A stretch of DNA of 64,000 nt from Euwallacea fornicatus (lineage: Eukaryota; Arthropoda; Insecta; Coleoptera; Curculionidae), in contig NC_089541.1 in assembly GCF_040115645.1 (NCBI RefSeq), forward strand, positions 7,874,001 through 7,938,000, read 5' to 3'. The notes beneath the pieces are model-generated. The model did no database searches. It was not told where the DNA came from and worked only from the letters and a program-made list of their open reading frames with translations. Position 1 is the stretch's first letter. The number at the start of each line of letters is the position of its first letter. The translations under genes were made by a program, and so were the position numbers. Positions 12,660 to 22,204 of this stretch are shown in pieces.

Positions 12660-13569
12660 CAAAAACCACCAACTACAATTTGAAAATTACGGGGTCGTAA
12701 AGGGACAACTAAAGACACTATACAATAAAATTAGGAGCGCTGTTCTAAAGGTAACCTAATAATATTTACTGCATATCAAAAATTGCCATATGGAACACGA
12801 CAGAAATTATGCAATAACCTAATATAACATATGTATTTATTAAAATAAAAATTTACGGAATCTTTCATTCATATCGTGGCTCTTTTGTTATATTGTACTA
12901 TGAATAATTTTTTTGCAAAATTTAAAATTTAATAAATATCAATAGTATACAAAATAACAATTCTTATTATATTAAATAAGTGCAAGGAGACTGAAAAGAA
13001 AAGGTGCTTAATCTTATTTGGAACACCCTGCTCATACCATCAAGAACAGTACCAATATTTACTTACCATGCTTATAACTAAAAAGCATTTTCTTAGGTAC
13101 AGATATGCAAGTGATAATATCAGCTTATTATACTCACTAGTGTAAATTGAATGCCAAGTTGTTTAACCAACAAGCGTATTAATCAGTTGCGCATTGATAT
13201 ACGAGTTAGTTACAGTTTTCCGTAGACGACATAGTGTCAAACTCGAGAAACAAATACTGCACTTATGAATACGTTGATAAAGCAGCTAATAGTGGCCTAT
13301 TGGCTGCTTTATCATGCTACATCTATTTAAAAAAAATCGTGTATTAATAAGGTTTATTTATCTGAAACAGATGAATGTTTTTCAATATATTAAAAACCGT
13401 GTTTGCACTGTGTCAAGAAAAACCATTCTACTAAATTGTGTAAGAACTTATACATGTGGGTATATTTTTTACTAAAAAATATTTTGCTGCACATAAAAGG
13501 TAAAGTTTATAGTCATATCATACGAGCTGTTATGTGCCTATTTTAGAATAAACAAATTTTATGTTTGTG
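12660..13569. other. Spacer with one long hairpin
   Basis: AT-rich spacer downstream of ankyrin copy 1. It includes the 3' flank of that gene (about 13490-13569), which resembles the 3' flank of copy 2 at about 18800-18875. The only structure is the hairpin listed separately at 13276. Confidence 0.5.
13276..13313. repeat. Hairpin: 17-bp inverted repeat
   Basis: GATAAAGCAGCTAATAG at 13276 pairs with 13297-13313 with one mismatch around a 4-nt loop. No run of T follows that would make it a terminator-like element. It could be the core of a decayed foldback element. Confidence 0.7.
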
Positions 13570-14757
13570 TTATTGGCTATTTTTGATAAGTTCTTTTTCT
13601 TGAGGTTCGTCTCGGTTGAGATAGTCTGCAATGTGCCGATGTCCATTCGCCTGCGCTAATTGTGCCGCAGTTTGGTTCTGATTATTTAAAAGTTTGCGAT
13701 TTGCTCCGTTTTTAATTAGAATCTTGACGGCTTCAAACGAACCTGCATGGGCAGCTATATGGAGAGACGTCTCCTTCATAGAATTGAAAGCATCAACTTG
13801 TGCTCCGTAATACAATAAAGCTTCTACAATATTCGGATGATCCTTACAAGAGGCAGAGTTAAGAGCATTCTTTTTCAAACAATCTTCTTTTTGTAAATCG
13901 GCCCCATATTCAATTAAGATATTGACAACGTCTTCATGGCCATTGAAACATGCAAGATGCAACGGATATTTATTCCATTTATCTGAAATGAAAATTTTAC
14001 ATTAATGTTGTGCAGCCTCTAAATGCAACAGTTTTTGATTATTCTTACTAGGTAACTGAGCCGCTCCATTTTCGAGCAAAAATAATGCAATTTCAACATT
14101 TCCTTTTTCAGAAGCTTCATGCAAGGCAGTATTATAGTTTTTACCTATGTTAATATCATCAGTATTGTCCACGAAACGCATAACTTGATAAAAATTTTCC
14201 AAAGATGCAGCTTCAATCAGCGAATTCGGTGCTTGTTCTTTTTTTCTATATTTTAAATCCAATTTTTCGTTAGAGTATGTTAATTTCACGTAGTTCTCAC
14301 CCAGAAAACATTTGAAGTTATCAATTAAGTCCTTGGTCTCAGCTGATAGAACTATTACAATTTTGATGGGCCTGCTTGTGTGAATGGAATCATTGTTCAA
14401 CAGGGTCTTCAATAGTTTTGAATCATCAGAACAAAAGTCAGATTTATTATAATCTAAGATAATTAACTTTGGTAATACAGGTATCATTTTTGATGTTGTC
14501 ACTACCGTCCGATACTGTTCCCATGTCAGACAGATGGGATCTGTGTACTTGGATTTGATCTTAGCACTTAACGTCTCAAAATTTCTTAAAATATCTTTTA
14601 CCATGTGGTACGAAATAACACTTTGTACCACCATCAGTTGCCTGTTATTGTTGACAAGAAAATTCCTTAGGTCCATTTGCAGAGATTCATCTTGCTGTGC
14701 TAGACTGTCTAGATATAAATGTGATTGTGCTTTTATTTTATCGTAGAATGTTGTCAT
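13570..14757 (-). CDS. Ankyrin-repeat protein, copy 1 (two exons, 373 aa)
   Basis: Proposed model: exon 1 14049-14757, a 66-nt intron 13983-14048 (donor gtaagaat, acceptor ttttcatttcag), exon 2 13570-13982. The joined frame gives 373 residues. Residues 1 to about 175 form an N-terminal region I cannot assign. It is mainly helical-looking, with two hydrophobic strand-like stretches, KLIILDY (97-103) and KIVIVL (132-137). About six ankyrin repeats follow: NSLIEAAS (178), TALHEASEKGN (210), YPLHLACFNGHEDVV, ALNSASCKDHPNIVEAL, SLHIAAHAGSF and a capping AAQLAQANGHRHIADYL. Without splicing an in-frame TAA ends the protein at 251 residues, and the next frame supplies the rest of the repeats with no other defect. 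No signal peptide or membrane segment is seen. Function is unknown; it is presumably a cytosolic protein-binding scaffold. Confidence 0.75.
13983..14048 (-). other. Putative 66-nt intron in ankyrin copy 1
   Basis: Starts GTAAGAAT and ends TTTTCATTTCAG. Removing it restores phase (P then N) and joins two ankyrin repeats as GAAQLPNKWNKYPLHLAC. If read through, it encodes KNNQKLLHLEAA, itself ankyrin-like, before a TAA. The length and consensus fit small insect introns. No transcript evidence is available here. Confidence 0.65.
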
Positions 14758-16262
14758 AATGATTTCAAAATTTTGTAAGTATCGGGGAGTTCACTCGAAG
14801 AATAAACTAATTTATTTCACTATAAGTATTAGCACAAATCGTTATTGTTGTCAAGTAAAATTGAATGCTTACTATGTTTCAATAAAATACGAGTTTAATG
14901 AGATGTCGTTTAGCAAAGTCCTCATATCTTATCGGCAATAGCAATCTTATCTCAAGATAACATAGAAGTAAGTTATCTAATGGTTCCTACAGAGCTACCC
15001 ATGAGACGTTTCTGGCATTAAACTAAAGCAAAGTTTAAGTGGATAAGATAAATCCACAGCGGTTTTATTTTCGAGATACAGATCGATAAAATCTGCTGGG
15101 GTATAAACCACGATAATTAAAAAAAAGTTTTAATTCCGATTGATTTCATCAACATTCAGACACAATTCCTATTTCAACTCAATTGATTTATAATTCAAGG
15201 TCTCCATAGGCTTGTTTATGATCTGAGCATGGGAACAATATAACGCAGGGGTAGAACGAATTTTACGGTCCTGAATCCCTCGGGGTACTTTCTACACTAC
15301 AAGTTCATTAAATGTGAGTCAAATAACTGGGAGATAAACTCCATGTGGATGGAATCCACTTGCCCCCATTCATTTTCCCACTGTATGATGCCACTAGTAC
15401 ACCCCTCTTTAATTTCTTTCCGTTTAATGTATTAATCTCATCTCGAAAGTGACGTTTTATTTGGGGGTGAGTGATAATTTCTTATGCTTGTAGGAATATA
15501 CTTCGAATGTTCCCTAATTATGTATGTTGTAGCAATAGCAACAAACAAATTTAAATATAAGTTGCAAAATTCAGAAATATTTGAGCAACTCTCTTGTTAT
15601 ACGACAATAACGTACTTTCTGGACCCTCGCAGGGATGTACGAGTGTATGAGATCACGTTTCTCGTACGTACACGCAATGCGAAATAACTCTATAAATTAA
15701 ATAAAAGTACGAAAGATGAACAAAAGCTTTCAAAATAATTACCGAAAAAAGAAACAACTTTATAAATAATTAATAATCGAGTTATTAGTCACTTGGCGAC
15801 GGGAAAATGAGGGGGCATGAGCATAAACTGGAGTTTATGTGGAGGGTTATCAAGAAAAGTAGATGAACCTTTATTGGGTTAATTTTGAAAATGTTTTCTT
15901 TGCTATTCTTTGTTGCACAGCAATGTATATGCGGTAGTTAACAAATTTTCATACATTTGTCGGATGAGACAATTCAACTACAAGGCTTACCACTTTAGGG
16001 TCATTTATTCATGATACATTTCCCAACAGGAATTTAACAAAATCGCACGAGCAAAATTTAGTGAGGATAAAGGCTGGTTAATATTTACATGCCACATTCG
16101 AACCAAGCTTAAAACTTAACAGATCTAAATGCAATCACAATTGATACTATAGTGAGTGTCACGATCCTAAAATCTACGGGATCCTAATATATGTATATCC
16201 GTGTTAGTACACTGCGGGCGGAAAACCATATTAAAAACTGTAAGAACTTGAATGCATATATA
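14758..16262. other. Upstream region of ankyrin copy 1
   Basis: Contains the likely promoter of copy 1 and about 1.4 kb of unassigned AT-rich sequence. The first ~150 nt align, at clearly lower identity than the coding region, with the upstream region of copy 2. Open frames of 60-67 codons at 14759 and 15484 have no recognisable similarity. Confidence 0.5.
14819..14823 (-). promoter_or_regulatory. Possible initiator of ankyrin copy 1
   Basis: On the minus strand a TATAGTGAA block lies about 66 nt before the ATG. It aligns with TACAGTGAA in copies 2 and 3. ACAGT fits the arthropod initiator, but copy 1 carries the variant ATAGT. No TATA box at the expected distance. Confidence 0.25.
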
Positions 16263-17107
16263 CAGGGTGGTCATTTAGTGCGGTCTCGGAAGATTACGGC
16301 TAAACAATTTAATATTTTGAATTCCTTTTTTTTGCGTTATATAGAACTCGATTATGGGTACATTCTGAAATTGTTTTCGTTTTATACAGGGTGTTCTAAA
16401 TAAGTGAAAAATATCAAAGTTATGTTTTTTTAAATAGGACACCCCATATTTTATTACTCGAAATATAACCATAGCAACTGATATAAAAAGTAATAAAATT
16501 TGCTACCTTTTCTTAAATCTTATTTTTCGAAGAAAACCTGTACATTTAGGTATAGGAAGGTGTAACGATTTTTGATTAGTCATATGTTTATCTCTTATTT
16601 CGAGTAATAAAATATGGGGTGTTCTATTTAAATTAAGCAAGTTATTTCCTTTCAAAAAGAATGCAATTTTCATGTTATTTTTTGGACGCACTGTATGAGA
16701 TATTTCAATTTTAATAATTCTGGCATAAAATACGTCTCATATCTAAGGTTTGGAATGAATTTCGATATACTCCAGTTTAATCTTCCTTCAAAACAAAGTT
16801 TTTAAAGTTGCATGATTTAAAAAAAAAACTTAATTATTTCGAAATCCTTAAGATTTAGGACAAATAAACCTTAATGAAACTTACATTTATTTTTCTCAAG
16901 AAATCTCAAACGATATTAATATATGGGGTGTCCTATTTAAAAAAACATAACTTTGATATTTTTCACTTATTTAGAACACCCTGTATAAAACGAAAACAAT
17001 TTTAGAATGTACCCATAATCGAGTTCTATATAACGCAAAAAAAAGAAATTCAAAATATTAAATTGTTTAGCCGTAATCTTCCGAGACCGCACTAAATGAC
17101 CACCCTG
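16263..17107. mobile_element. 845-bp MITE with about 185-bp terminal inverted repeats
   Basis: Flanked by TA on both sides (16261-16262, 17108-17109). The ends are CAGGGTGGTCATTTAGTGCG and its exact complement. The arms stay nearly identical through the AATAGGACACCCCATA block. Inside lies a second, smaller inverted pair: TTTATTACTCGAAATA near 16450 and TATTTCGAGTAATAAA near 16600. No transposase is encoded. The high arm identity suggests a recent copy or ongoing arm homogenisation. Confidence 0.9.
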
Positions 17108-17334
17108 TATAGAAGGCGTGCTATTTTCAGTGTAATTAGGTGGTTTCACGTATTTCCCGTGTAGATGAGGAAAAACCGTATTCAAGACCGTTAGCCCGAA
17201 TTTTAAATCGTTTATAATTTTCTTATTTACCGATATAAATATACGGAACTGCATATTTTCAAAAAAAGCATCTTTGGCCTGTAAGTCAAAAACAAATTAA
17301 GCTAGAAAGAAATTCGAGTACGCTTTGGTTTGTA

Positions 17335-18616
17335 ATAGGTGTACAAAAAGAAACTGAGAATTTTTTGGTGAAATTAAGATTCATTCAAAACATAGTTATT
17401 GAAAATATTAGTAATCAAAATAATTTCCATAACTGTCTATGGTCTTTTGCCATTTACTGGGTAGATGATGGATGCCCTCGTGATAGAAGTTTAGTGGTTT
17501 CGACGAAAAATAGTTATCGAGCCATTTTCGAATATCTTCAACGTTAAAGAATCGTTGGTCAGCTAAATGAGACTGCATGGATCTGAACAAGTGGAAGTCA
17601 GAAGGAGCCAAGTCTGGAGAATACGCCGCATGCTGGAGTATTTCCCAGCCTAACGAGAAGATGAGTTCCTGGGTCGGTTTAGCTGTATGCGGACGAGCAT
17701 TATCATGCAGCAATATCACTTTCCGACTTCCTTGGCCTGTAAATGGTCTTTTTTCCTCCAGAGCATCGCTTAATTTGATCATTTGGGTCTGATAACGGTC
17801 AGCTGTAACAGTTTGACCGGGTTTCAGAAGCTCATAGTAAATGACTCCTTTACAATCCCACCAGACACACAGTAAGATTTTCTTGGCATGAATGTTTGGT
17901 TTTGCAACTGATGTGGATGTCTGGCCTGGGTCAACCCATGTTTTTCTGCGCTTAGGGTTGTCATACAAAATCCACTTTTCATCTCCCGTAATAATATTAT
18001 GCAGAAAATTCTTTCTTTTATACCGAGAAAGCAAGTTCATGCAGATGTCAACTCTTCGATTTTTATTGTCTTCGGTTAGCTCACGAGGAACCCATTTTCC
18101 TGCTTTTTGAATTTTTCCCATTCCACGCAATCGAACTGAAACTGCTTGTTGAGTTACTCCTAACTGCTCTGCAAGCTGTTTTTCAGTTTGGCATGGATTT
18201 TCATCCAGTAAAGTTTGCAGTTCTTCGTCTGGAAATTTTTGTTCGACACCCGCACGTGGATCGTCCTCAAGACAAAAATTTTCCTCACGAAACTTCTTAA
18301 AGCATCTCCCAACAGTTGAAGCACCAACAGAATTATCTCCCCAAGCCGAATTGACCATTTCTGTTGTTTCAGCATCATTTTTTTTTTCAGTTTAAAACAG
18401 CACAACATTGATATTCTCAAATGTTGCTTGAAAATATCCATGTCTCTATTTACGTTTTGTGCACTGAACTACAGCTCCTAAGCAACTGAAACTTTTATCA
18501 TATAAAAAGTCATAAATAAACAACACCTGCTTACAATTGCAGGCGAATTGAACGTGTCTAAGTATGTTTTTTTATTGAATATAACTCCATTGCTCAGTTT
18601 CTTTTTATACACCTAT
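17335..18616 (-). mobile_element. mariner element, about 1.28 kb, nearly complete
   Basis: Terminal inverted repeats ATAGGTGTACAAAAAGAAAC (left) and its near-complement (right), with TA at both flanks. The length is normal for a full mariner. It lies between ankyrin copies 1 and 2 in the same orientation as them. Its transposase differs from the copies at 29338 and 60263, so it belongs to a separate lineage. Confidence 0.9.
17408..18441 (-). pseudogene. mariner transposase, one frameshift
   Basis: The start MDIFKQHLRISMLCCFK (ATG at 18441) is out of frame with the long frame from 18358 to 17408. The shift falls at a run of ten T on the plus strand (18378-18387), so a single-base indel explains it. 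The rest is intact: HTH (VGASTVGRCFKKF), WVPRELTEDN linker, TGDEKWILYDN (D1), LLHDNARPHTA (D2) and YSPDLAPSDFHLF (D3), with 34 residues between D2 and D3, i.e. DD34D. The C-terminus HHLPSKWQKTIDSYGNYF is typical. Only the frameshift prevents a full-length product. Confidence 0.9.
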
Positions 18617-18874
18617 TACACAAGAAAATGCAAAAAAAGGGGTTTTTGTGAAAAGTAAGAAATATTCACAAATAAAAGTTATGGCATTTGAAAGAAAATG
18701 ATATAATACGAGAAAATACCTGAAATCCCCCAATTAAAATCGAAAACAGGTCACTCTGTACATATTTTGGTTTTTTCCAAAAATTATTTTGTTTAACATC
18801 AGAGGTAAAATTGGTTGTCATCTCATACGAGCTGCCATATGCCTATTTTACAATAAATAAATTTTGTGTTTGTG
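18617..18874. other. 3' flank of ankyrin copy 2
   Basis: Non-coding. The part from about 18800 resembles the 3' flank of copy 1 (shared CATACGAGCTG block), consistent with both being 3' UTR of duplicated genes. Confidence 0.5.
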
Positions 18875-18982
18875 TTATTGGCTATTTTTTATAAGTTTTT
18901 TTTCTTGAGGTTCGTCTCGGTTGAGATAGTCTGCAATGTCCTGATGTCCATTCCACTGCGCTACTTGTGCCGCAGTTTGCTC
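18875..18982 (-). pseudogene. Cut-off tail of ankyrin copy 2
   Basis: In frame after the premature TAG: AAQVAQWNGHQDIADYL through LIKNSQ and TAA, matching the last 36 residues of copy 1. It shows several replacements and no frameshift. Confidence 0.75.
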
Positions 18983-20062
18983 CTAATTATTTAAAAGTTT
19001 GCGATTTGCTCCGTTTTTAATTAGAATCTTGACGACTTCAAACGAACCTGCACGGGCAGCTATATGGAGAGACGTCTCCTTCATAGAATTGAAAGCATCA
19101 ACTTGTGCTCCGTAATACAATAAAGCTTCTACAATATTCGGATGATCCTTACAAGAGGCAGAGTTAAGAGCATTCTTTTTCAAACAATCTTCTTTTTGTA
19201 AATCGGCCCCATATTCAATTAAGATATTGACAACGTCTTCATGGCCATTGAAACATGCAAGATGCAACGGATATTTATTCCATTTATCTGAAATGAAAAT
19301 TTTACATTAATGTTGTGCAGCCTCTAAATGCAACAGTTTTTGATTATTCTTACTAGGTAACTGAGCCGCTCCATTTTCGAGCAAAAATAATGCAATTTCA
19401 ACATTTCCTTTTTCAGAAGCTTCATGCAAGGCAGTATTATAGTTTTTAGTTATATTAATATCATCAGTATTGTCCACGAAACGCATAACTTGATAAAAAT
19501 TTTCCAAAGATGCAGCTTCAATCAGCGAATTCGGTGCTTGTTCTTTTTTTCTATATTTTAAATCCAATTTTTCGTTAGAGTATGTTAATTTCACGTAGTT
19601 CTCACCCAGAAAACATTTGAAGTTATCAATTAAGTCCTTGGTCTCAGCTGATAGAACTATTACAATTTTGATGGTCGTGATTGTGTGAATGGAATCATTG
19701 TTCAACAGAGTCTTCAATAGTTTTGAATCATCAGAACAAAAGTCAGATTTATTATAATCTAAGATAATTAACTCTGGTAATACAGGTATCATTTTTGATG
19801 TTGTCACTACCGTCCCATACTGTTCCCATGTCAGACAGGTGGGATCTGTGTACTTGGATTTGATCTTAGCACTTAACGCCTCAAAATTTCTTAAAATATC
19901 TTTTACCATGTGGTACGAAATAACACTTTGTACCACCATCAGTTGCCTGTTATTGTTGACAAGAAAATTCCTTAGGTGCATTTGCAGAGATTCATCTTCC
20001 TGTGCTAGACTGTCTAGATATAAGTGTGATTGTGCTTTTAGTTTATCGTAGAATGTGGTCAT
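18983..20062 (-). CDS. Ankyrin-repeat protein, copy 2 (C-terminally truncated)
   Basis: Exon 1 19354-20062, putative 66-nt intron 19288-19353 (identical to that of copy 1), exon 2 18983-19287. The product is 337 residues. It differs from copy 1 by about 2% in exon 1, including I8L, Q22E, D29H, T62A, I75T, R83G, K97E, SRP128-130ITT and G205T. A CAG-to-TAG change ends the frame after KLLNN and removes the capping repeat and tail (36 residues). The lost tail is still readable at 18875-18982 down to the ancestral TAA. Either a slightly shorter functional protein or an early pseudogene. Confidence 0.7.
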
Positions 20063-21058
20063 AATGATTTGAGGATTGTATAGGTATAAGGGTGTTTACT
20101 TCAGAAATAAACGACTCCAATTCACTGTAAGTATAATCAAGAGCACTAATACCAAGTAAAGTTAAGTGTGTACTGCTTCAATGAAATTTTTATACAGAAA
20201 GATATCATTTATCAAGACATTCTTATCTTATAGGCAACGTTTATTTTACAAGTTTAATCTAAAAAAAAAAACCTTAACCATTTATTTCGGTGTCAGTTTT
20301 ATTTGAGCTGCACGAAAATCGGCCATATTTGTTAAATTCCTATTTTTAATCGAAGTTGAAAATAAAAAAAACCTGGTCAATTGAGGGTGCTCTGTAATCT
20401 CCCAGTAAATTGGTAATTATGATCTCTTACGAGCTGAAGCTTTAAAAAAATGTACATTTTTAATTTCTATAAAAACATTTTATAAAACAAATGAAACACA
20501 CCAAACATTTATAAAACAAACGAAACAAAATAATATATTTTTTAATTTAACGCTGATTTAACCATTTAAATGCCGTCACCTAGCATGCTGGATTGCATTT
20601 TATTGATAATTTTATGCGATTCTATAGGTACTTAATATGTGTTTTTAAAAATTAACTATTGAAGGAAGACACAAAAAATGTACATTACTGTATTCAGAAA
20701 AATACACGAAATTATAAAAAAATATAAAAATCACAATTGTCATGAAAAAACAAAGTACGTTTATTTTTGAACGGGAGATGGATGGAAAATATTCATTTAC
20801 GGTCGAATCATGGTGCAGTTTGACTCGCAACCATTTTGTTTAATTTTTATATGTATTTTTTTTTTCATTTCATTGCTTTTTCATGCAGCTACCAGTATGT
20901 ATGCAGTATAGTAGTATGTATGCTATCTAGCAATTATTGCTATTAATGCATTAAAATTAAGATTTTCGAATAACAAACTAACTTTCGTATATAGACATAC
21001 GATTTTCGCTAAATTTTGTTTGGTTAACTTACAAAGTAAAGTCTGTGTGCATGTTATT
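20063..21058. other. Spacer between ankyrin copies 2 and 3
   Basis: AT-rich. It holds the copy 2 promoter region and the copy 3 3' flank. A short block near 20415-20440 resembles the 3' flanks of copies 1 and 2. A roughly 20-bp direct repeat (CATTTATAAAACAAA-like) lies at about 20485-20530. No gene recognised. Confidence 0.45.
20122..20126 (-). promoter_or_regulatory. Possible initiator of ankyrin copy 2
   Basis: ACAGT within TACTTACAGTGAATT on the minus strand, about 60 nt before the ATG. It matches the arthropod CAGT-type initiator and the aligned position in copy 3. Confidence 0.35.
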
Positions 21059-22147
21059 TTAATAAGGTGCCAAATTGTTTAGATAGTTTGCAATTTCATG
21101 AAATTCTTTCTCTAGTGCCAGTTGTGCCGCGGTTTTTCCGTCAGGGAGTAAAAGTTTGTGGTTTGCTCCGTAACCAATTAGTACTTTGACAATATCCAGA
21201 GCACCTCGATTTGCAGCTATATGTAGAGCTGTCCAGTCCTGACTCGTTACAGCGTTAATATTTGCACCTTGCAGAACCAATGATTTTGCAACTTTTGCAT
21301 GACCATTGCTAGAGGCAAACATGAGAGGAGACCATCCAGTAGAATTCACTGCATCCAAATTCGCCTCATATTCGATTAAGAGATTCACGATGTCATTGAA
21401 GCCACTATCGCATGCATAATGTATCGGAGTCATATTTCGATTATCTGAAACCTCTGTATTAGCATTGTGTAGTAGCAAAGTCTCCACAACTTTCTTGTGT
21501 CCATTTTTAGCGGCTTTATGTAATGCAGCATGACCATTTTCGTCTTTCATTTCTATATCAGCTCCACTTTCAATAAAGCGCACAACATCACTGTAGCTTC
21601 CCCAAGTTGCGGCCTCAATTAACGAATTCGCTTTTCTTTCCCTGTTCATTTTGTTTTCTGCGACCTCCAACCTCATGCGAAGACCAGCTAAGAACACTCC
21701 AAGGATATTATTTAAGTCCTCTGTCTCAGGTGGCACAACCACTATAACTTTGTGGCTTGTGTTTGAACAAGCGGACTCAAGATCAAGCAGGATCTGCAAC
21801 AGTGTTAAATCATCATCAGCAAATTGTGGCTTATCATACTCCAAGATCATTAATTTCGGTAATTTAGGTATTACATTTGATGTTCCCACTATTTCCCTAC
21901 ATTGTGTCCATGTTAGACATATTATGTCTTGTTCATAACCCAATTTCAATTTCCTACTCAACATTTTAGCACACGTTCTGATATTTCCTACCACTTGATA
22001 CGGAATAGCACTTTTCAGCACCATAAGTTGGATTTTGCCATCTAAAAGTAAATTTTCCACGTCTACTTCTATTTTTTCCTCGAGCTCCCTCAAACTTTCC
22101 ATGTACGTATCAGATCTCATTCTTAATTTCTCATAAAATGTTGCCAT
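21059..22147 (-). CDS. Ankyrin-repeat protein, copy 3 (single exon, 362 aa)
   Basis: Uninterrupted 362-codon frame, MATFYEKLRMRSDTYMESL..., clearly paralogous to copies 1 and 2 over its whole length. The unassigned N-terminal region (1 to about 175) keeps the same landmarks: ICLTW, KLPKLMILEYDKP and KVIVVVPPETEDL. About six ankyrin repeats follow: NSLIEAATWG, AALHKAAKNGHKKVV, TPIHYACDSGFNDIV, SPLMFASSNGHAKVA, TALHIAANRGALDIV and a capping AAQLALEKEFHEIANYL. It has no intron: where copies 1 and 2 have the putative acceptor, this gene reads straight through (EVSDNRN). It looks functional. Role unknown; probably a cytosolic interaction protein. Confidence 0.88.
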   Translation of the reverse strand: MATFYEKLRMRSDTYMESLRELEEKIEVDVENLLLDGKIQLMVLKSAIPYQVVGNIRTCAKMLSRKLKLGYEQDIICLTWTQCREIVGTSNVIPKLPKLMILEYDKPQFADDDLTLLQILLDLESACSNTSHKVIVVVPPETEDLNNILGVFLAGLRMRLEVAENKMNRERKANSLIEAATWGSYSDVVRFIESGADIEMKDENGHAALHKAAKNGHKKVVETLLLHNANTEVSDNRNMTPIHYACDSGFNDIVNLLIEYEANLDAVNSTGWSPLMFASSNGHAKVAKSLVLQGANINAVTSQDWTALHIAANRGALDIVKVLIGYGANHKLLLPDGKTAAQLALEKEFHEIANYLNNLAPY

Positions 22148-22199
22148 AGTAGTTTTAGAGATTTTCGGTGGTATGGGAATTCACTCTCAACAAACTTTC

Positions 22200-22204
22200 A
22201 CTGT
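22200..22204 (-). promoter_or_regulatory. Possible initiator of ankyrin copy 3
   Basis: ACAGT in TATTACAGTGAAAG on the minus strand, about 55 nt before the ATG, at the position aligned with copy 2. Predicted 5' UTR is short. Confidence 0.35.

Noticed and set aside
14002..14757. Ankyrin copy 1 as a 251-residue protein ending at the in-frame TAA
   Set aside because: A consensus 66-nt intron removes the stop and joins intact ankyrin repeats in frame. The same holds in copy 2. Kept only as the alternative to test.
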